A model generated the notes under the pieces. The model did no database searches. It was not told the origin of the DNA and was given only the letters and a program-made list of their open reading frames with translations. Positions 12,001 to 15,677 of a stretch of 22,677 bases of DNA are shown piece after piece. Every line of letters begins with the position of its first letter. The first letter of the stretch is position 1. This stretch comes from an uncultured Flavonifractor sp. Lineage in GTDB: Bacteria; Bacillota; Clostridia; Oscillospirales; Oscillospiraceae. The stretch is from contig CAJUDT010000033.1 of the NCBI GenBank assembly GCA_910585415.1, positions 261 to 22,937 on the forward strand, given 5' to 3'. Position numbers and translations under genes: made by a program.

Positions 12001-12195
12001 AGCCCCGAGGCCTCCGGCCACAATCTGGACTTCGCCGATGCGGACCAGGTCAACAGCTACGCCATGGAGGCACTGTGCTGGGCCGTTGAGAACGGAGTCC
12101 TGAGCGGCAACGGCAGCGGTCAGCTCGTCCCCGGAGGAACGGCTACCCGAGCCGAGGCGGCGCAGATGCTGAAGAATTTTATGGAAAATATCTGA
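1..12195 (+). CDS. Giant repetitive SLH-anchored surface protein (adhesin-like), 5' partial
   Basis: The frame is open from the first base to a TGA at 12193-12195. The GTG at 7 falls inside an Ig-like module and no signal peptide precedes it, so the true start is upstream of the window. Numbering from that GTG, residues 1 to about 3597 hold some 43 beta-rich modules of 75-90 residues. Type A has YDGT-KEP-TVKDG and ends GGNY-FEI. Type B has LTYNG-QELVTAG, YSLDG and GTYTVWYK. Type C is Big_2-like, with YYGDT and GSVTVTATR. Type D has YDG, DLVG and VGTNKTVTI and ends YP-TTTASI. These resemble the MBG, YDG and bacterial Ig-like families. A final module (about 3598-3674), a Ser/Thr/Pro-rich linker (about 3675-3712), a pre-SLH domain and three SLH repeats (3886-4060) follow. 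SLH domains normally bind secondary cell-wall polymer, so this is probably an extended surface fibre. The ligand is unknown. Confidence 0.93.
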   Translation, partial: GTVKMPTVTVKFKEGKTETVVPNTEYDWTCSDSAPTNQGTYTITISDAAGGNYDLTGVTANTATFSIGKTEQAELVIEGKPDSTIYGDTFTLTTSGGSSSSAVTWEATGPATVDENTGAVEITGVGGVTITATNPGDSNYLPVSDQWTFTAAPKPVTASIVVDNKAYDGTTDAAVTSASITTINGDTVTIDLASITAAFDTPGVGTGKTVNLDTSRVQVTGADAAKYTISYPDTVTADITQANTTITTVPEKIDSLTYNGQPQALVTAGVSNVGFLVYSLDGTNFSPEVPTGTDAGTYTVYYKVDGTADYSGVAVNTTPISVTIAPKTITPAVELSESSFLYDGTKKEPKITVKDGDTVIDSKEYTVTWANDDLTVTDGLLTAAGTYTATITNVANGNYSFTATAQIEIKAATQGALKISGKPEHVYYGDTITTLEATGGTGNGTVTWKITAGETSAEINGATGVLTVKGMGSVTVTATRTVPNYAPATDTYTFTVKPKPVVAEVTISAKNYDGTTAVDNAAIAAAVKASDLVDPADSITISGLTGTYEDPNAGTGKTVTLNSSGASVTGDTSKYTVSYPATAKGDIKPRPVTVTVTLSGNDLQTDDTVTPPTYSYNYDGTDKIPNVTVKADDNNAVLTDSDYGVNITGNRNVGNATVTVTAKAGGNYTFTDETVQFAIKKASAVLTSSPQANLLTYNGTKQELVTAGTATGGTVVYSDTGADGSYSETIPEGKDAGTYTVHYMVKGDANHEDTAPSSRSVTINPREITPVITLAQDSYVYDGDPKEPGVTVKDGTDTINPTEYTVSYQNNTNAGTATVTVSDNNGGNYIVNGTATFEITKKEPAFTAPTGITGLQYNGTAQELVTAGVCHEGTVVYSVNGGNYSSAIPEGMAVGTYTIDYKVLGDANHSDTAPASLTVEIGKNEVTNPTISLSQDTFIYNGSQQKPTITVYDNNGRLIPEREYVATITGTNGNDMVKVDTYTITITTPPTSNYDMTADGTVNVRTFEILPAGQEAISITGTKAQVYYGDTIQLGTTGGSGNGTIRWKVEAKDGSASTSTISATGLLTVKDVGGPLVVTATRSIDGNYADVSATWEFSAGKKPVTAVLTGVDKPFDGSAAATVKAKVAASDLVFGDTFTIPDLTGTFDNANVGTNKTITITGSAPTISDPKAANYEITYPDTATASILAGAATVDTAPVAVAPLTYDASRAQELVTAGTVTGGTLVYSLDGTNYTPSIPKAKDAGEHTVYYKAQGDNNHTDSAVGTVEVTIGKQTVTPNIELTPPSAKYDGEAKRPTVTVRDTANNIIPESEYKHTYVTDNGENWTDQGTYEVKIENISGGNYVVETATAGFTISTTAQNPLEIVNKPGLVHYGDTFTLSAVGGSGSSKVTWSSSDDTIADIDANGFVTIEGVGSATITATKPGGGNYDTVTADYPLSALPKPVTAIVTADDKVYDGNANATLHVTWEKDALVGDDEIEIETLTGAFADEHVGTNKKVTFTCKFVADTTYTKYDITLPPDTTASITKADATAPALTANNRVYDGTLQDLVSNGDANTLYSSSRDGVYTATVPTGTNAGTYTVWYKEKGDANHNDSEPQAIEVTISPKTLTVNATNVSLTGSDLQEDTDGAYYYTYDGSEKQPSVIIEDGSAVIPAKEYTVSYSDNRNVGEATVTITDNEGGNYIVSGRVTFEIRKGSAELATSPQAKVLEYTGQPQELVTVGTVTGGHIEYALNGGTFGRDIPKGTDAGTYTVTYKAVGDDNHEDNTTVGSVTVTIKPKEVISPKVTVSGTYTYDGTAKEPGTANVKVEDGGNTIPDTEYTLTYRDNTNAGTATVIITNANGGNYIVNGTGTFEIAKGTASVAAAPKGLENLPYNGTEQALAEAGAASNGTMVYALSETGAYSTAIPTGKNVDTYTVWYKAQGDSNHNDSAPASVNASIIVNTVAAPTIKVTPETVTYNEKVQEPTVTVQDDNGFVIDGSEYTVTYQDKNGASATSMTDVGKYILTITGTGTHYDFTAAATFEILPADQTPLTITGTREQVYYGDTIQLGTTGGNGTVTWTVSDGSIASIANGLLEITGVGSVTVTATSTKTGYDDQAATWTLYAEKKPVTAVVTAQSKTYDGNETATVTAVLNASDLVGSDAFTITLSGSFEDSNAGTDKKVKVDSSNPQFSTGSTVQENYRITYPSTTTASIFKADVDRTKVIAPTAKTGLTYTGLAQVLVVEGSSPDGIVEYSLDGKIYSASLPTGTDAGDYEVWYRVKGDSNHNDTAGTKLGTVTIAPQEVTSPIIEFTPSNIEFDGKMHKPAVAVKDNEGRVIPATEYETTYVTVTDWIAVGDHTVTITDKEGGNYTFNEISKNFTILAAGQGALSIVNQPGRVQYGDTFTLAVSGGTVAGAVTWTSSDPDTASIDQNGLVTVHKSGSVTITATRTVPGYEIVTATWTFRAEKKPVTPIVTAKDKEYDGNDTAKLVITWKDGDLLGNDSISLDGVLTGTFNDANVGTDKTVTITGTLPIDDRYDIKRPPSPTASITPKPASVNGSTPVNLTYDRTAQKLVTGITADNGVLAYSRDGSYFTLLPPEETNAGTYTVWYKAQASGNYQDSAPVRVDVTIAPKQVKNPTIALSRDTFDYDGTAKEPSVVVKDGSTVIPPSEYTVSYSNNIEIGTNATVTITDNPDGNYDVSGSKTFTIQAGAASLKEPPRANDLTYNGFEQALVTPGTAVNGKVVYSTTTKDGPYSPSIPSETDAGIYQIWYKVQGDNGVGDTEPVSMLVEIKQKLAYPTVKLELASNPLPYTGLPQEPPVTVSVNGERLGEDDYTVTYSNNINPGRAEVTVQSTGNGNYQFKDTTAFYIAKSKATFDTLPVGLTDLVYTGEPQELIEEYTGISLEGIVVYSLDAVTYSAEIPTGTKVRTYRIYAKVLGDSKHEDSDPITISATIGKNVVTSPTVTLSQNSFKYDGTEHKPTVTVTDDSGNVIPAGEYTATYSDNINVGTATVTIRNKGTNYQLDATATFQIVDGSQPILTITGKQDNVVYGDTLYLGATGGTGTVTWSSSDANIAAIGSSTGVVTTKKSGSVTITATSGSLTDTWTFTVAPKPVTAVVIAAEKPYDTSTTATLTVTLSGLVAGDNITTVTATGHFMDANVGENKTVIIDGLTIPAGISEKYDISWPATTTASITAKVAEVKDRPQAVTGLTYTGSPQALVSPGTAEGGELVYSLDGGGYSYNVPTAVDAGSYTVRYKVAAGDENHKDSAVMKVENVTIGVNTDMPTVLCTPNTIPYDGTEKTPAVVVRDSQNRIIPESEYTVKLPNNRIGVGTYTVTVTDNPGGNYEFTSSVTGTFEIVASSQNPLSITDKPASVRYGDTFTLSAIGGSGSGKIHWSIKESNGAAVIDQNGVVTVTGVGGFTVEAYREAADGYSQSNTDSVPFDAKPKPVTPVVTADDKSYDGTTDATLKAAWKSGDLVGNDEITLTVAGAFATADAGTGKKVEITSHNATGDAAGKYIITWPDSTTAQIYKVDAKLDTVPAASTLTYNGSAQPLVTGGTTEGNIGVVVYSTSEKGGYSTTIPTGTDAGTYTVWYKVADSVNYTGIDAASIEVEIKKATPTISTYPTASGTVGESLSQMKWNSSAMSVPGKFTWKDGSIVPGVGTSKQDVIFTPDDTANYNVVEFQIDVTVRAATPPPSSDSPDDSDSSTSSTPSTSTDRTPSTGTNDTPTRTTIQDGTAKTVVSAADGNKLVKEAVENQSQTIVIKPEITRDVTKAQVSIPAATVSRIQSETKAALTVSTPIADATIPHAALDTLGRAGGDVNVAAEQVGRSVVLTLTAGGEAVEQVPGGLTLTVPAENAGPGTVAVLVHADGTRETLQRSMVEDGKMNIPLNGSATVEIVDNSKAFADVPPTNWAAEAVTFASARELFSGTSETTFSPDQTMSRGMLATVLYRLEGQPDQALTSAYSDVNSEAWYADSIAWAAENGIVNGYGGGQFGPNDSVTREQFVVMLWRYVGSPEASGHNLDFADADQVNSYAMEALCWAVENGVLSGNGSGQLVPGGTATRAEAAQMLKNFMENI
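220..3045 (+). repeat. Higher-order repeat unit 1 of the giant surface protein (2826 bp)
   Basis: Using the single-letter module types A, B, C and D, this unit reads C-D-B-A (220-1245) and then C-D-A-B-A-B-A (1246-3045). It matches the following two units module by module, except that the B expected after the second D is absent. That accounts for most of its shorter length. Boundaries are set at the start of each C module, just after a conserved Q-containing linker. Confidence 0.8.
3046..6090 (+). repeat. Higher-order repeat unit 2 of the giant surface protein (3045 bp)
   Basis: Modules run C-D-B-A (3046-4080) and then C-D-B-A-B-A-B-A (4081-6090). The first C carries YYGDTIQLGTTGG, the same string as the first C of unit 3. 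The second C carries YGDTFTLSA, as in the partial fourth unit. This position-specific similarity supports duplication of whole units rather than of single modules. Confidence 0.8.
6091..9057 (+). repeat. Higher-order repeat unit 3 of the giant surface protein (2967 bp)
   Basis: Modules run C-D-B-A (6091-7104) and then C-D-B-A-B-A-B-A (7105-9057), the same order as unit 2. The D module of the long half carries ITWKDGDLLGND, matching the W-K-DLVGND pattern of the corresponding D modules near 4390 and 10360. The D modules of the short halves do not share it. Confidence 0.8.
9058..10797 (+). repeat. Partial higher-order repeat unit 4 of the giant surface protein
   Basis: Modules run C-D-B-A (9058-10038) and then C-D-B (10039 to about 10797), after which the repeat region stops and the cell-wall-anchoring part begins. 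The second C has YGDTFTLSAIGG, as expected for the long-half position. Confidence 0.75.
11662..12192 (+). other. Three tandem SLH domains at the C-terminus of the giant protein
   Basis: Repeat 1 begins AFADVPPTNWAAEAV and contains the SRGM variant of the SLH TRAE motif. Repeat 2 has YSDVNSEAWYADSIAWA and TREQF. Repeat 3 has FADADQVNSYAMEALCWA and TRAEAAQML. The order and spacing are those of a complete SLH triplet, so wall anchoring is probably functional. The same architecture recurs in the truncated paralogue at 17919-18593. Confidence 0.92.
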
Positions 12196-12242
12196 TGTAA
12201 GGGGCTCGCCACTCGGTTTGCTTCAGGCTTCTTACGCAACAG

Positions 12243-12280
12243 CCGCCCTGTGCCTATATTTTGGCACAGGGCGGTTGTTT
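12243..12280 (+). terminator. Rho-independent terminator of the giant surface protein gene
   Basis: A perfect 12-bp GC-rich stem (12243-12254 with 12263-12274) closes an 8-base loop and is followed by TTGTTTTGG. It starts about 48 bases after the stop codon of the surface-protein gene. The uridine run is interrupted by one G, but the stem is very stable. Confidence 0.88.
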
Positions 12281-12353
12281 TGGTTTCGCAGGGCTTGCGG
12301 GTTGATATTCAATTCATTGTTTTACAGGGGCCTGGGTGTAATACTATTTCTTG

Positions 12354-12440
12354 ATAAAAAGATTAAAATCTTTTTATGGCGGCGTGAGACGCCGCCGGGC
12401 CGCAAAATGCGGCCCCATAAAACGATTGCATCGTTTTATG
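12354..12440. repeat. Four directly abutting hairpins (REP-like palindromic element)
   Basis: Four perfect hairpins follow each other with no gap. Hairpin 1 is 12354-12377 (10-bp AT-rich stem, 4-base loop). Hairpin 2 is 12378-12396 (8-bp GC-rich stem, loop GAG). Hairpin 3 is 12397-12415 (8-bp GC-rich stem, loop AAA). Hairpin 4 is 12416-12440 (11-bp AT-rich stem, loop TGC). The AT-GC-GC-AT order is nearly symmetrical. The right arm of hairpin 4 contains the TAA stop (12436-12438) of the minus-strand DUF2812 gene, so the element may also terminate that operon. It looks like an interspersed palindromic repeat, but copy number cannot be judged from one window. Confidence 0.8.
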
Positions 12441-13638
12441 AAGAATTAGTATAAAACAGATTTTCTATGGACTCCAGGTGCTCCAGCAGGTCGGTCCACC
12501 CATAATAGCACAGGTAGAGTACGTCCCCATTCCGGCTGAGGAAGAGCTTTTGCCCAAAGCCGTCGGTGTCCAAGGCCAGAAGGGCCCGGTCAAAGCCGGG
12601 GAGCTCCAGGGGTTTTAGGCGGTACTCGTCCGGGAAATAGTTGTGCTGGGTATAGCGGTAGATCAAGTCGTCCATCAGCGGGGAGGCCAGGAACGGGAAG
12701 GTTGGGTCGTAATAGGCATAGGTCATGCCGGGGGTGTAGCGGACCCCTGCCGGGGTGGTCAGGGTGTGCATGGACTGGTCAACCTCATAGGAACGGAGCA
12801 GCGGGGTGCGCTGGGCGCTGGCCCGGCTGGTGCGGAGCGGTTCCTGTTCCGGCTCCAGCTCGTGGAGGGAGAAATAGGCCGGAGCGAGGCCCTCCGCCGT
12901 CAGAGTTTCCGGGGCGCCATGCCAGCGGTAGTCGTAGGAAAACCACAGAACCGCCATCAGCAGGCAGAGTGCGGCGCAAGCGCCGGTTCGCCACCGGACC
13001 CGCCGGAAAGAACCGGGAGTGGCCTCGTGCGTCATGGGCAGACCGGCCCGCAGCAGGCGGCGGAGCCGGTGGAGCTGCCAAAAGGCCTGGAATGCCTGGA
13101 GAAACAGGAGCAGATAGAGCAGGATTTGCGGCACCTGAAGGGCGGTAACGCCCTCCAGGACGAAGAGCACCGGCCAGTCGGAAAGATTCCAGCCAGTCCC
13201 AAGCAGCAGCAGTGAGTAGACTGCCAACAGGAGCAAATAGAGCAGGGCCTCGCGGAACTGCCGCCGCTCCAGAGTTTCCAGGGCATAGCTCTGGCTGACG
13301 GGGTCGTCGTAGAGCTCCGGGGTCTGCGGGTCCTGGGCCAGATAGACATGGTAATACGAGTGGACTGCGCCGCAGTAGTTCCAGCCGCAGGCGCGGTAAT
13401 AGCCCACCCGCTCCGAATCCGGTTCGCGGTCTTTCCGGCCCCGGACGGGCTCCAGCCGGTAGCGGACCGGCTGAGGGGGGCGCTTGAGAAACACCCAGCG
13501 CAAGGCTTTGGCCTGGGCAAAATAGAGCCCCTGCTGACTGGCCAGGCCGGTCAGCCAGCCCTCCAGACCGGGCATGTCCCGAAAATCCACCGGGCACCAG
13601 CGGCGAACCGTACCAGTGTGTTCCGAAGAGCGGTCCAT
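12436..13638 (-). CDS. DUF2812 family membrane protein, second copy of the PadR operon
   Basis: This 400-residue protein has an N-terminal cytoplasmic DUF2812-like domain (about residues 12-120) with WCPVDFRDMPGLEGWL, YRLEPV, YYRACGWNY and DDPVSQSYALETLERR. Predicted membrane segments lie near 129-147, 154-186 and 217-236. A C-terminal domain of about 160 residues, probably outside the membrane, contains SPLMDDL and ends near LFYTNSS. The ATG at 13638 is supported by an AGGAGG site 8 bases upstream. It lies 24 bases downstream of its paralogue at 13663-14826, and the two align along their length. DUF2812 proteins commonly sit beside PadR regulators in Firmicutes, but their activity is unknown. 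A role in sensing or membrane stress under PadR control is inference. Confidence 0.88.
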   Translation of the reverse strand: MDRSSEHTGTVRRWCPVDFRDMPGLEGWLTGLASQQGLYFAQAKALRWVFLKRPPQPVRYRLEPVRGRKDREPDSERVGYYRACGWNYCGAVHSYYHVYLAQDPQTPELYDDPVSQSYALETLERRQFREALLYLLLLAVYSLLLLGTGWNLSDWPVLFVLEGVTALQVPQILLYLLLFLQAFQAFWQLHRLRRLLRAGLPMTHEATPGSFRRVRWRTGACAALCLLMAVLWFSYDYRWHGAPETLTAEGLAPAYFSLHELEPEQEPLRTSRASAQRTPLLRSYEVDQSMHTLTTPAGVRYTPGMTYAYYDPTFPFLASPLMDDLIYRYTQHNYFPDEYRLKPLELPGFDRALLALDTDGFGQKLFLSRNGDVLYLCYYGWTDLLEHLESIENLFYTNSS

Positions 13639-13662
13639 ACTGCGTACCTCCTTTCCAAATAC

Positions 13663-14826
13663 TCACAAGGTTGAGAGCTGCTCACACAGCGCTTCGGCAT
13701 AGAGCTGCAGGTCGGATGTGCAGGACTCCACATGGATGACCCAGGAGCCCGTCTGGAGAAACAGTTCCTGACGCGCGCCCTCGGGGCCGGGGGACTGGCA
13801 GAGGATGGCCCGCTCAAGGCCCGGAAGGGTCAGCTCGGTGGAGGCGCCGGACTCCGGCAGGGTACTTTGGGCCAAATCCTCCAGCAGGGGAGAGGCGAAG
13901 AACGGCAGGCGCATTCCATAACAGGTGTACCGAAGGGTGAGGGCCCCGGCCTCCGGCGCGCTTGGGAGGTATCCGGTACATTGGACCGTCAGGCGGCGGG
14001 ATAGGACAAAGGTATGCTCGGTAATCCGGCATCCGTCCGACTCCCGCAGGGCGTCCAGGGAGAACAGGGGGACGTCTGGAAGCTGGTGGGGCTCCACCGG
14101 GTCGCCCGCTGTAATGAGAGAGACGGGCCGGAGGAACATGTTTATCAGGATGAGGACGAGGACTGCCTGCCGGATGGAGCGCTCTTTGTAGTGTTTGTCC
14201 CTGTGCTCCATGGGAATGCCCGCCTCCAGCTGCTGGCGGAGGCGGCGGAGCCGGGTGTATCCAGAGCGGTAAAGGGCATAGAGCAGCAGCAGAATGACCG
14301 GAGTTACAAAAGGCGCAAGCCGGTATCCGCCGGTAAAGAGCCTTGTGAGCGCCCCGCTGCCGGGGGTCAGCAGCGGGTACGCAAAGGTGACGAGGACTTC
14401 CAGAGCCAGCAGGCCCAGGAGGAGGTATAAATCCCAACGGTACCGCCGTGCCAGGATTTCCAGTGTAAAGCTCTGACTCACCGGGTCGGTGTGGAGCTCG
14501 GGCGAGGCAGGGTCCCCGGCGGCGTAAACGTGAAAAAGTCTGCCGATGGAGCCCCGGTAATCCCAGCCGCAGGCGCGGTAATAGGCCGTCTGCTCCGGGT
14601 CGGGGGACTGCGGCCCTTTGCGCTGAATGGGCTCCAGACGGTAGCGGAGGGTTTGGGGCTCCCCGCAGGCAAAACGCCAGTAGGGGAACAGGGGGAGGGG
14701 GACGGATTGGGCGAAATGCAGTCCCTGTTCTGAGCACTCCGTCAGCCAGTTTTCCAGGCCGGTCAGGTCCAGAGGGTCCACCGGGCATAGCCAGCGGCGC
14801 TGGCAGGCCGGATGCTTACGTTTCAT
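13663..14826 (-). CDS. DUF2812 family membrane protein, first copy of the PadR operon
   Basis: This 387-residue paralogue of the downstream gene has an N-terminal domain with WLCPVDPLDLTGLENWL (about residues 12-28), YRLEPIQ (62-68), YYRACGWDY (82-90) and HTDPVSQSFTLEILARR (112-128). Three predicted membrane segments follow at about 132-153, 166-187 and 218-240, then an extracytoplasmic-type tail with SPLLEDL and RQELFLQTG. The start codon overlaps the end of the PadR gene by 11 bases, so translation is probably coupled. A GAAGAGGTG-type site precedes the ATG inside the PadR coding sequence. The function of DUF2812 proteins is not established. Pairing with PadR suggests a ligand- or stress-responsive envelope role (inference). 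Confidence 0.88.
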   Translation of the reverse strand: MKRKHPACQRRWLCPVDPLDLTGLENWLTECSEQGLHFAQSVPLPLFPYWRFACGEPQTLRYRLEPIQRKGPQSPDPEQTAYYRACGWDYRGSIGRLFHVYAAGDPASPELHTDPVSQSFTLEILARRYRWDLYLLLGLLALEVLVTFAYPLLTPGSGALTRLFTGGYRLAPFVTPVILLLLYALYRSGYTRLRRLRQQLEAGIPMEHRDKHYKERSIRQAVLVLILINMFLRPVSLITAGDPVEPHQLPDVPLFSLDALRESDGCRITEHTFVLSRRLTVQCTGYLPSAPEAGALTLRYTCYGMRLPFFASPLLEDLAQSTLPESGASTELTLPGLERAILCQSPGPEGARQELFLQTGSWVIHVESCTSDLQLYAEALCEQLSTL

Positions 14827-15142
14827 GTGTACGCACCTCTTCTTCCTCCGCGTCGGCCACGCAGCGGCGCAGCCGCTCCAGTTCCTCCCGGTACAGGGCC
14901 CGGCCCTTGTCCGTCAGGGCGTAGGTCCGCTTGCGGCCCTCCACCGCCACCTCCCGGATAAGGCCCTCTTCCTCAAATTTAGGCAGGATGGCGTACAGAG
15001 TGCCGGGGCCCAATTTTACCCGGCCTTGGGTACGTTGCAGCACCCAGGCGGCAACATCCGTGCCGCACCGCGCTCCCCCCAGAAAGGACATGAGCACATA
15101 AAACATACTTTCCGTCAAGGTTTCCAGCGCGCGCTTTCCCAT
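14816..15142 (-). CDS. PadR family transcriptional regulator
   Basis: This 108-residue winged-helix repressor is typical of the small PadR subfamily. Residues 5-20 (ALETLTESMFYVLMSF) form the first helix. LGPGTLYAILPKFEEEGLI (44-62) covers the recognition helix, and GRKRTYALTDKGR (69-81) is the wing. A C-terminal helix (82-100) would serve dimerisation. The reading frame extends upstream to 15229, but the ATG at 15142 is preferred because GGAGG lies 5 bases before it and the added residues would be encoded by the promoter and operator. It is the first gene of a three-gene operon with two DUF2812 genes. Two dyads at its promoter suggest autorepression. The inducing ligand is unknown. Confidence 0.93.
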   Translation of the reverse strand: MGKRALETLTESMFYVLMSFLGGARCGTDVAAWVLQRTQGRVKLGPGTLYAILPKFEEEGLIREVAVEGRKRTYALTDKGRALYREELERLRRCVADAEEEEVRTHET

Positions 15143-15153
15143 AGCTCCCTCCA

Positions 15154-15183
15154 ATATCGTCTCTCGATATCGTCTATCGATAT
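15154..15183. promoter_or_regulatory. Double PadR-type operator
   Basis: Two overlapping inverted repeats of the form ATATCG-N5-CGATAT lie at 15154-15170 and 15167-15183. They share the central CGATAT/ATATCG element, a perfect CGATATCG palindrome at 15165-15172. The sites lie between the -10 box and the start codon of the PadR gene and touch the -10 box, an ideal place for an autorepressor. Binding by this PadR is inferred from position and symmetry. Confidence 0.75.
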
Positions 15184-15210
15184 TATAACCTCTGCGGGCG
15201 GAACTGTCAA
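15182..15210 (-). promoter_or_regulatory. Consensus sigma-A promoter of the PadR-DUF2812 operon
   Basis: On the minus strand TTGACA (15210-15205) is followed after exactly 17 bases by TATAAT (15187-15182), a perfect match to both consensus hexamers. The -10 box overlaps the end of the ATATCG operator array, so the promoter should be strong unless repressed. Confidence 0.87.
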
Positions 15211-15222
15211 GGAAAAATCGGC

Positions 15223-15251
15223 TTGACAAAAGGATGACGCTGTGTTATATT
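15223..15251 (+). promoter_or_regulatory. Promoter of the BlaI-M56 operon
   Basis: TTGACA (15223-15228) is followed after 17 bases by TATATT (15246-15251), one mismatch from the consensus. The start codon lies 42 bases further on. The -35 box is only 12 bases from that of the divergent PadR promoter, so the two polymerases probably compete or share regulators. Confidence 0.82.
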
Positions 15252-15275
15252 TTGAAATGACAACACTGCGTTATA
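15234..15275 (+). promoter_or_regulatory. Paired pseudo-palindromes, probable BlaI operators
   Basis: CTGTGTTATA (15240-15249) and CTGCGTTATA (15266-15275) form a 9/10 direct repeat 26 bases apart. Each is the right half of a 15-base pseudo-palindrome, at 15234-15248 and 15260-15274, with 10 of 14 symmetrical positions matching around a central T. The first covers the spacer and -10 box and the second lies just past the expected transcription start. That is where BlaI/MecI-type repressors bind. The sites differ from the classical TACA/TGTA core, so the assignment is inference. Confidence 0.6.
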
Positions 15276-15293
15276 CAATGGGAGGGTGAAACT

Positions 15294-15677
15294 ATGATAC
15301 AGCAGATATCCGACGCAGAACTGGAAATCATGAAAATCATATGGGGGAACCGGTCGGAGGTGACGTGGTTCTCTGATATCATGGACGGGCTGGCGGCCAG
15401 GGGGAGGCCCTGCCAAAAGAATACCCTGATTGTGCTGCTGTCCCGGCTGATGAATAAGGGCTTTTTGAGCGCCAGGAAAATCGGCCGCCGCAACGAGTAT
15501 ACGACGCTCATTTCAGAGACGGAATATCAGACCGCGCAGACGAGAACCTTCCTGGATAAAATTTATGAGGGGAGCGCAAAAGGGCTGGTTTCCAACCTGA
15601 TTATGGGCGACCTTCTGGCAGATGAGGAATACGAGGAATTGAAGCGGCTGCTGGAGAAGGGGAAAGAGAGCGAATGA
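15294..15677 (+). CDS. BlaI/MecI/CopY family repressor
   Basis: This 127-residue protein has the usual length and layout of BlaI/MecI repressors. ISDAELEIMKIIWG (5-18) is the first helix, KNTLIVLLSRLMNKGFL (42-58) the recognition helix and RKIGRRNEYTTLI (61-73) the wing. A dimerising C-terminal tail runs from about residue 76. In staphylococcal BlaI the repressor is cut between Asn101 and Phe102. Here Asn101-Leu102 falls at the same place in SNLIMGDLL, so proteolytic inactivation looks possible (inference). A GGGAGGG site lies 7 bases before the ATG. The gene overlaps the downstream M56 peptidase gene by ATGA, a sign of translational coupling. It probably represses its own operon. No beta-lactamase gene is present, so the regulon is unknown. 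Confidence 0.94.
   Translation: MIQQISDAELEIMKIIWGNRSEVTWFSDIMDGLAARGRPCQKNTLIVLLSRLMNKGFLSARKIGRRNEYTTLISETEYQTAQTRTFLDKIYEGSAKGLVSNLIMGDLLADEEYEELKRLLEKGKESE

Noticed and set aside
12218..12454. 78-residue plus-strand open frame after the giant gene
   Set aside because: It runs through the terminator and the hairpin array, lacks a ribosome-binding site, and overlaps the end of the minus-strand DUF2812 gene.
12785..13666. Alternative frames inside the DUF2812 genes (for example 12643-13215 plus, 13814-14788 minus)
   Set aside because: These are Pro/Arg/Gly-rich shadow translations. The chosen frames carry membrane segments and the conserved DUF2812 motifs.
15143..15229. N-terminal extension of the PadR gene to 15229
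   Set aside because: The extra 29 codons would be read from the promoter and operator DNA, downstream GGAGG precedes the ATG at 15142, and PadR proteins of this class are about 108 residues long.
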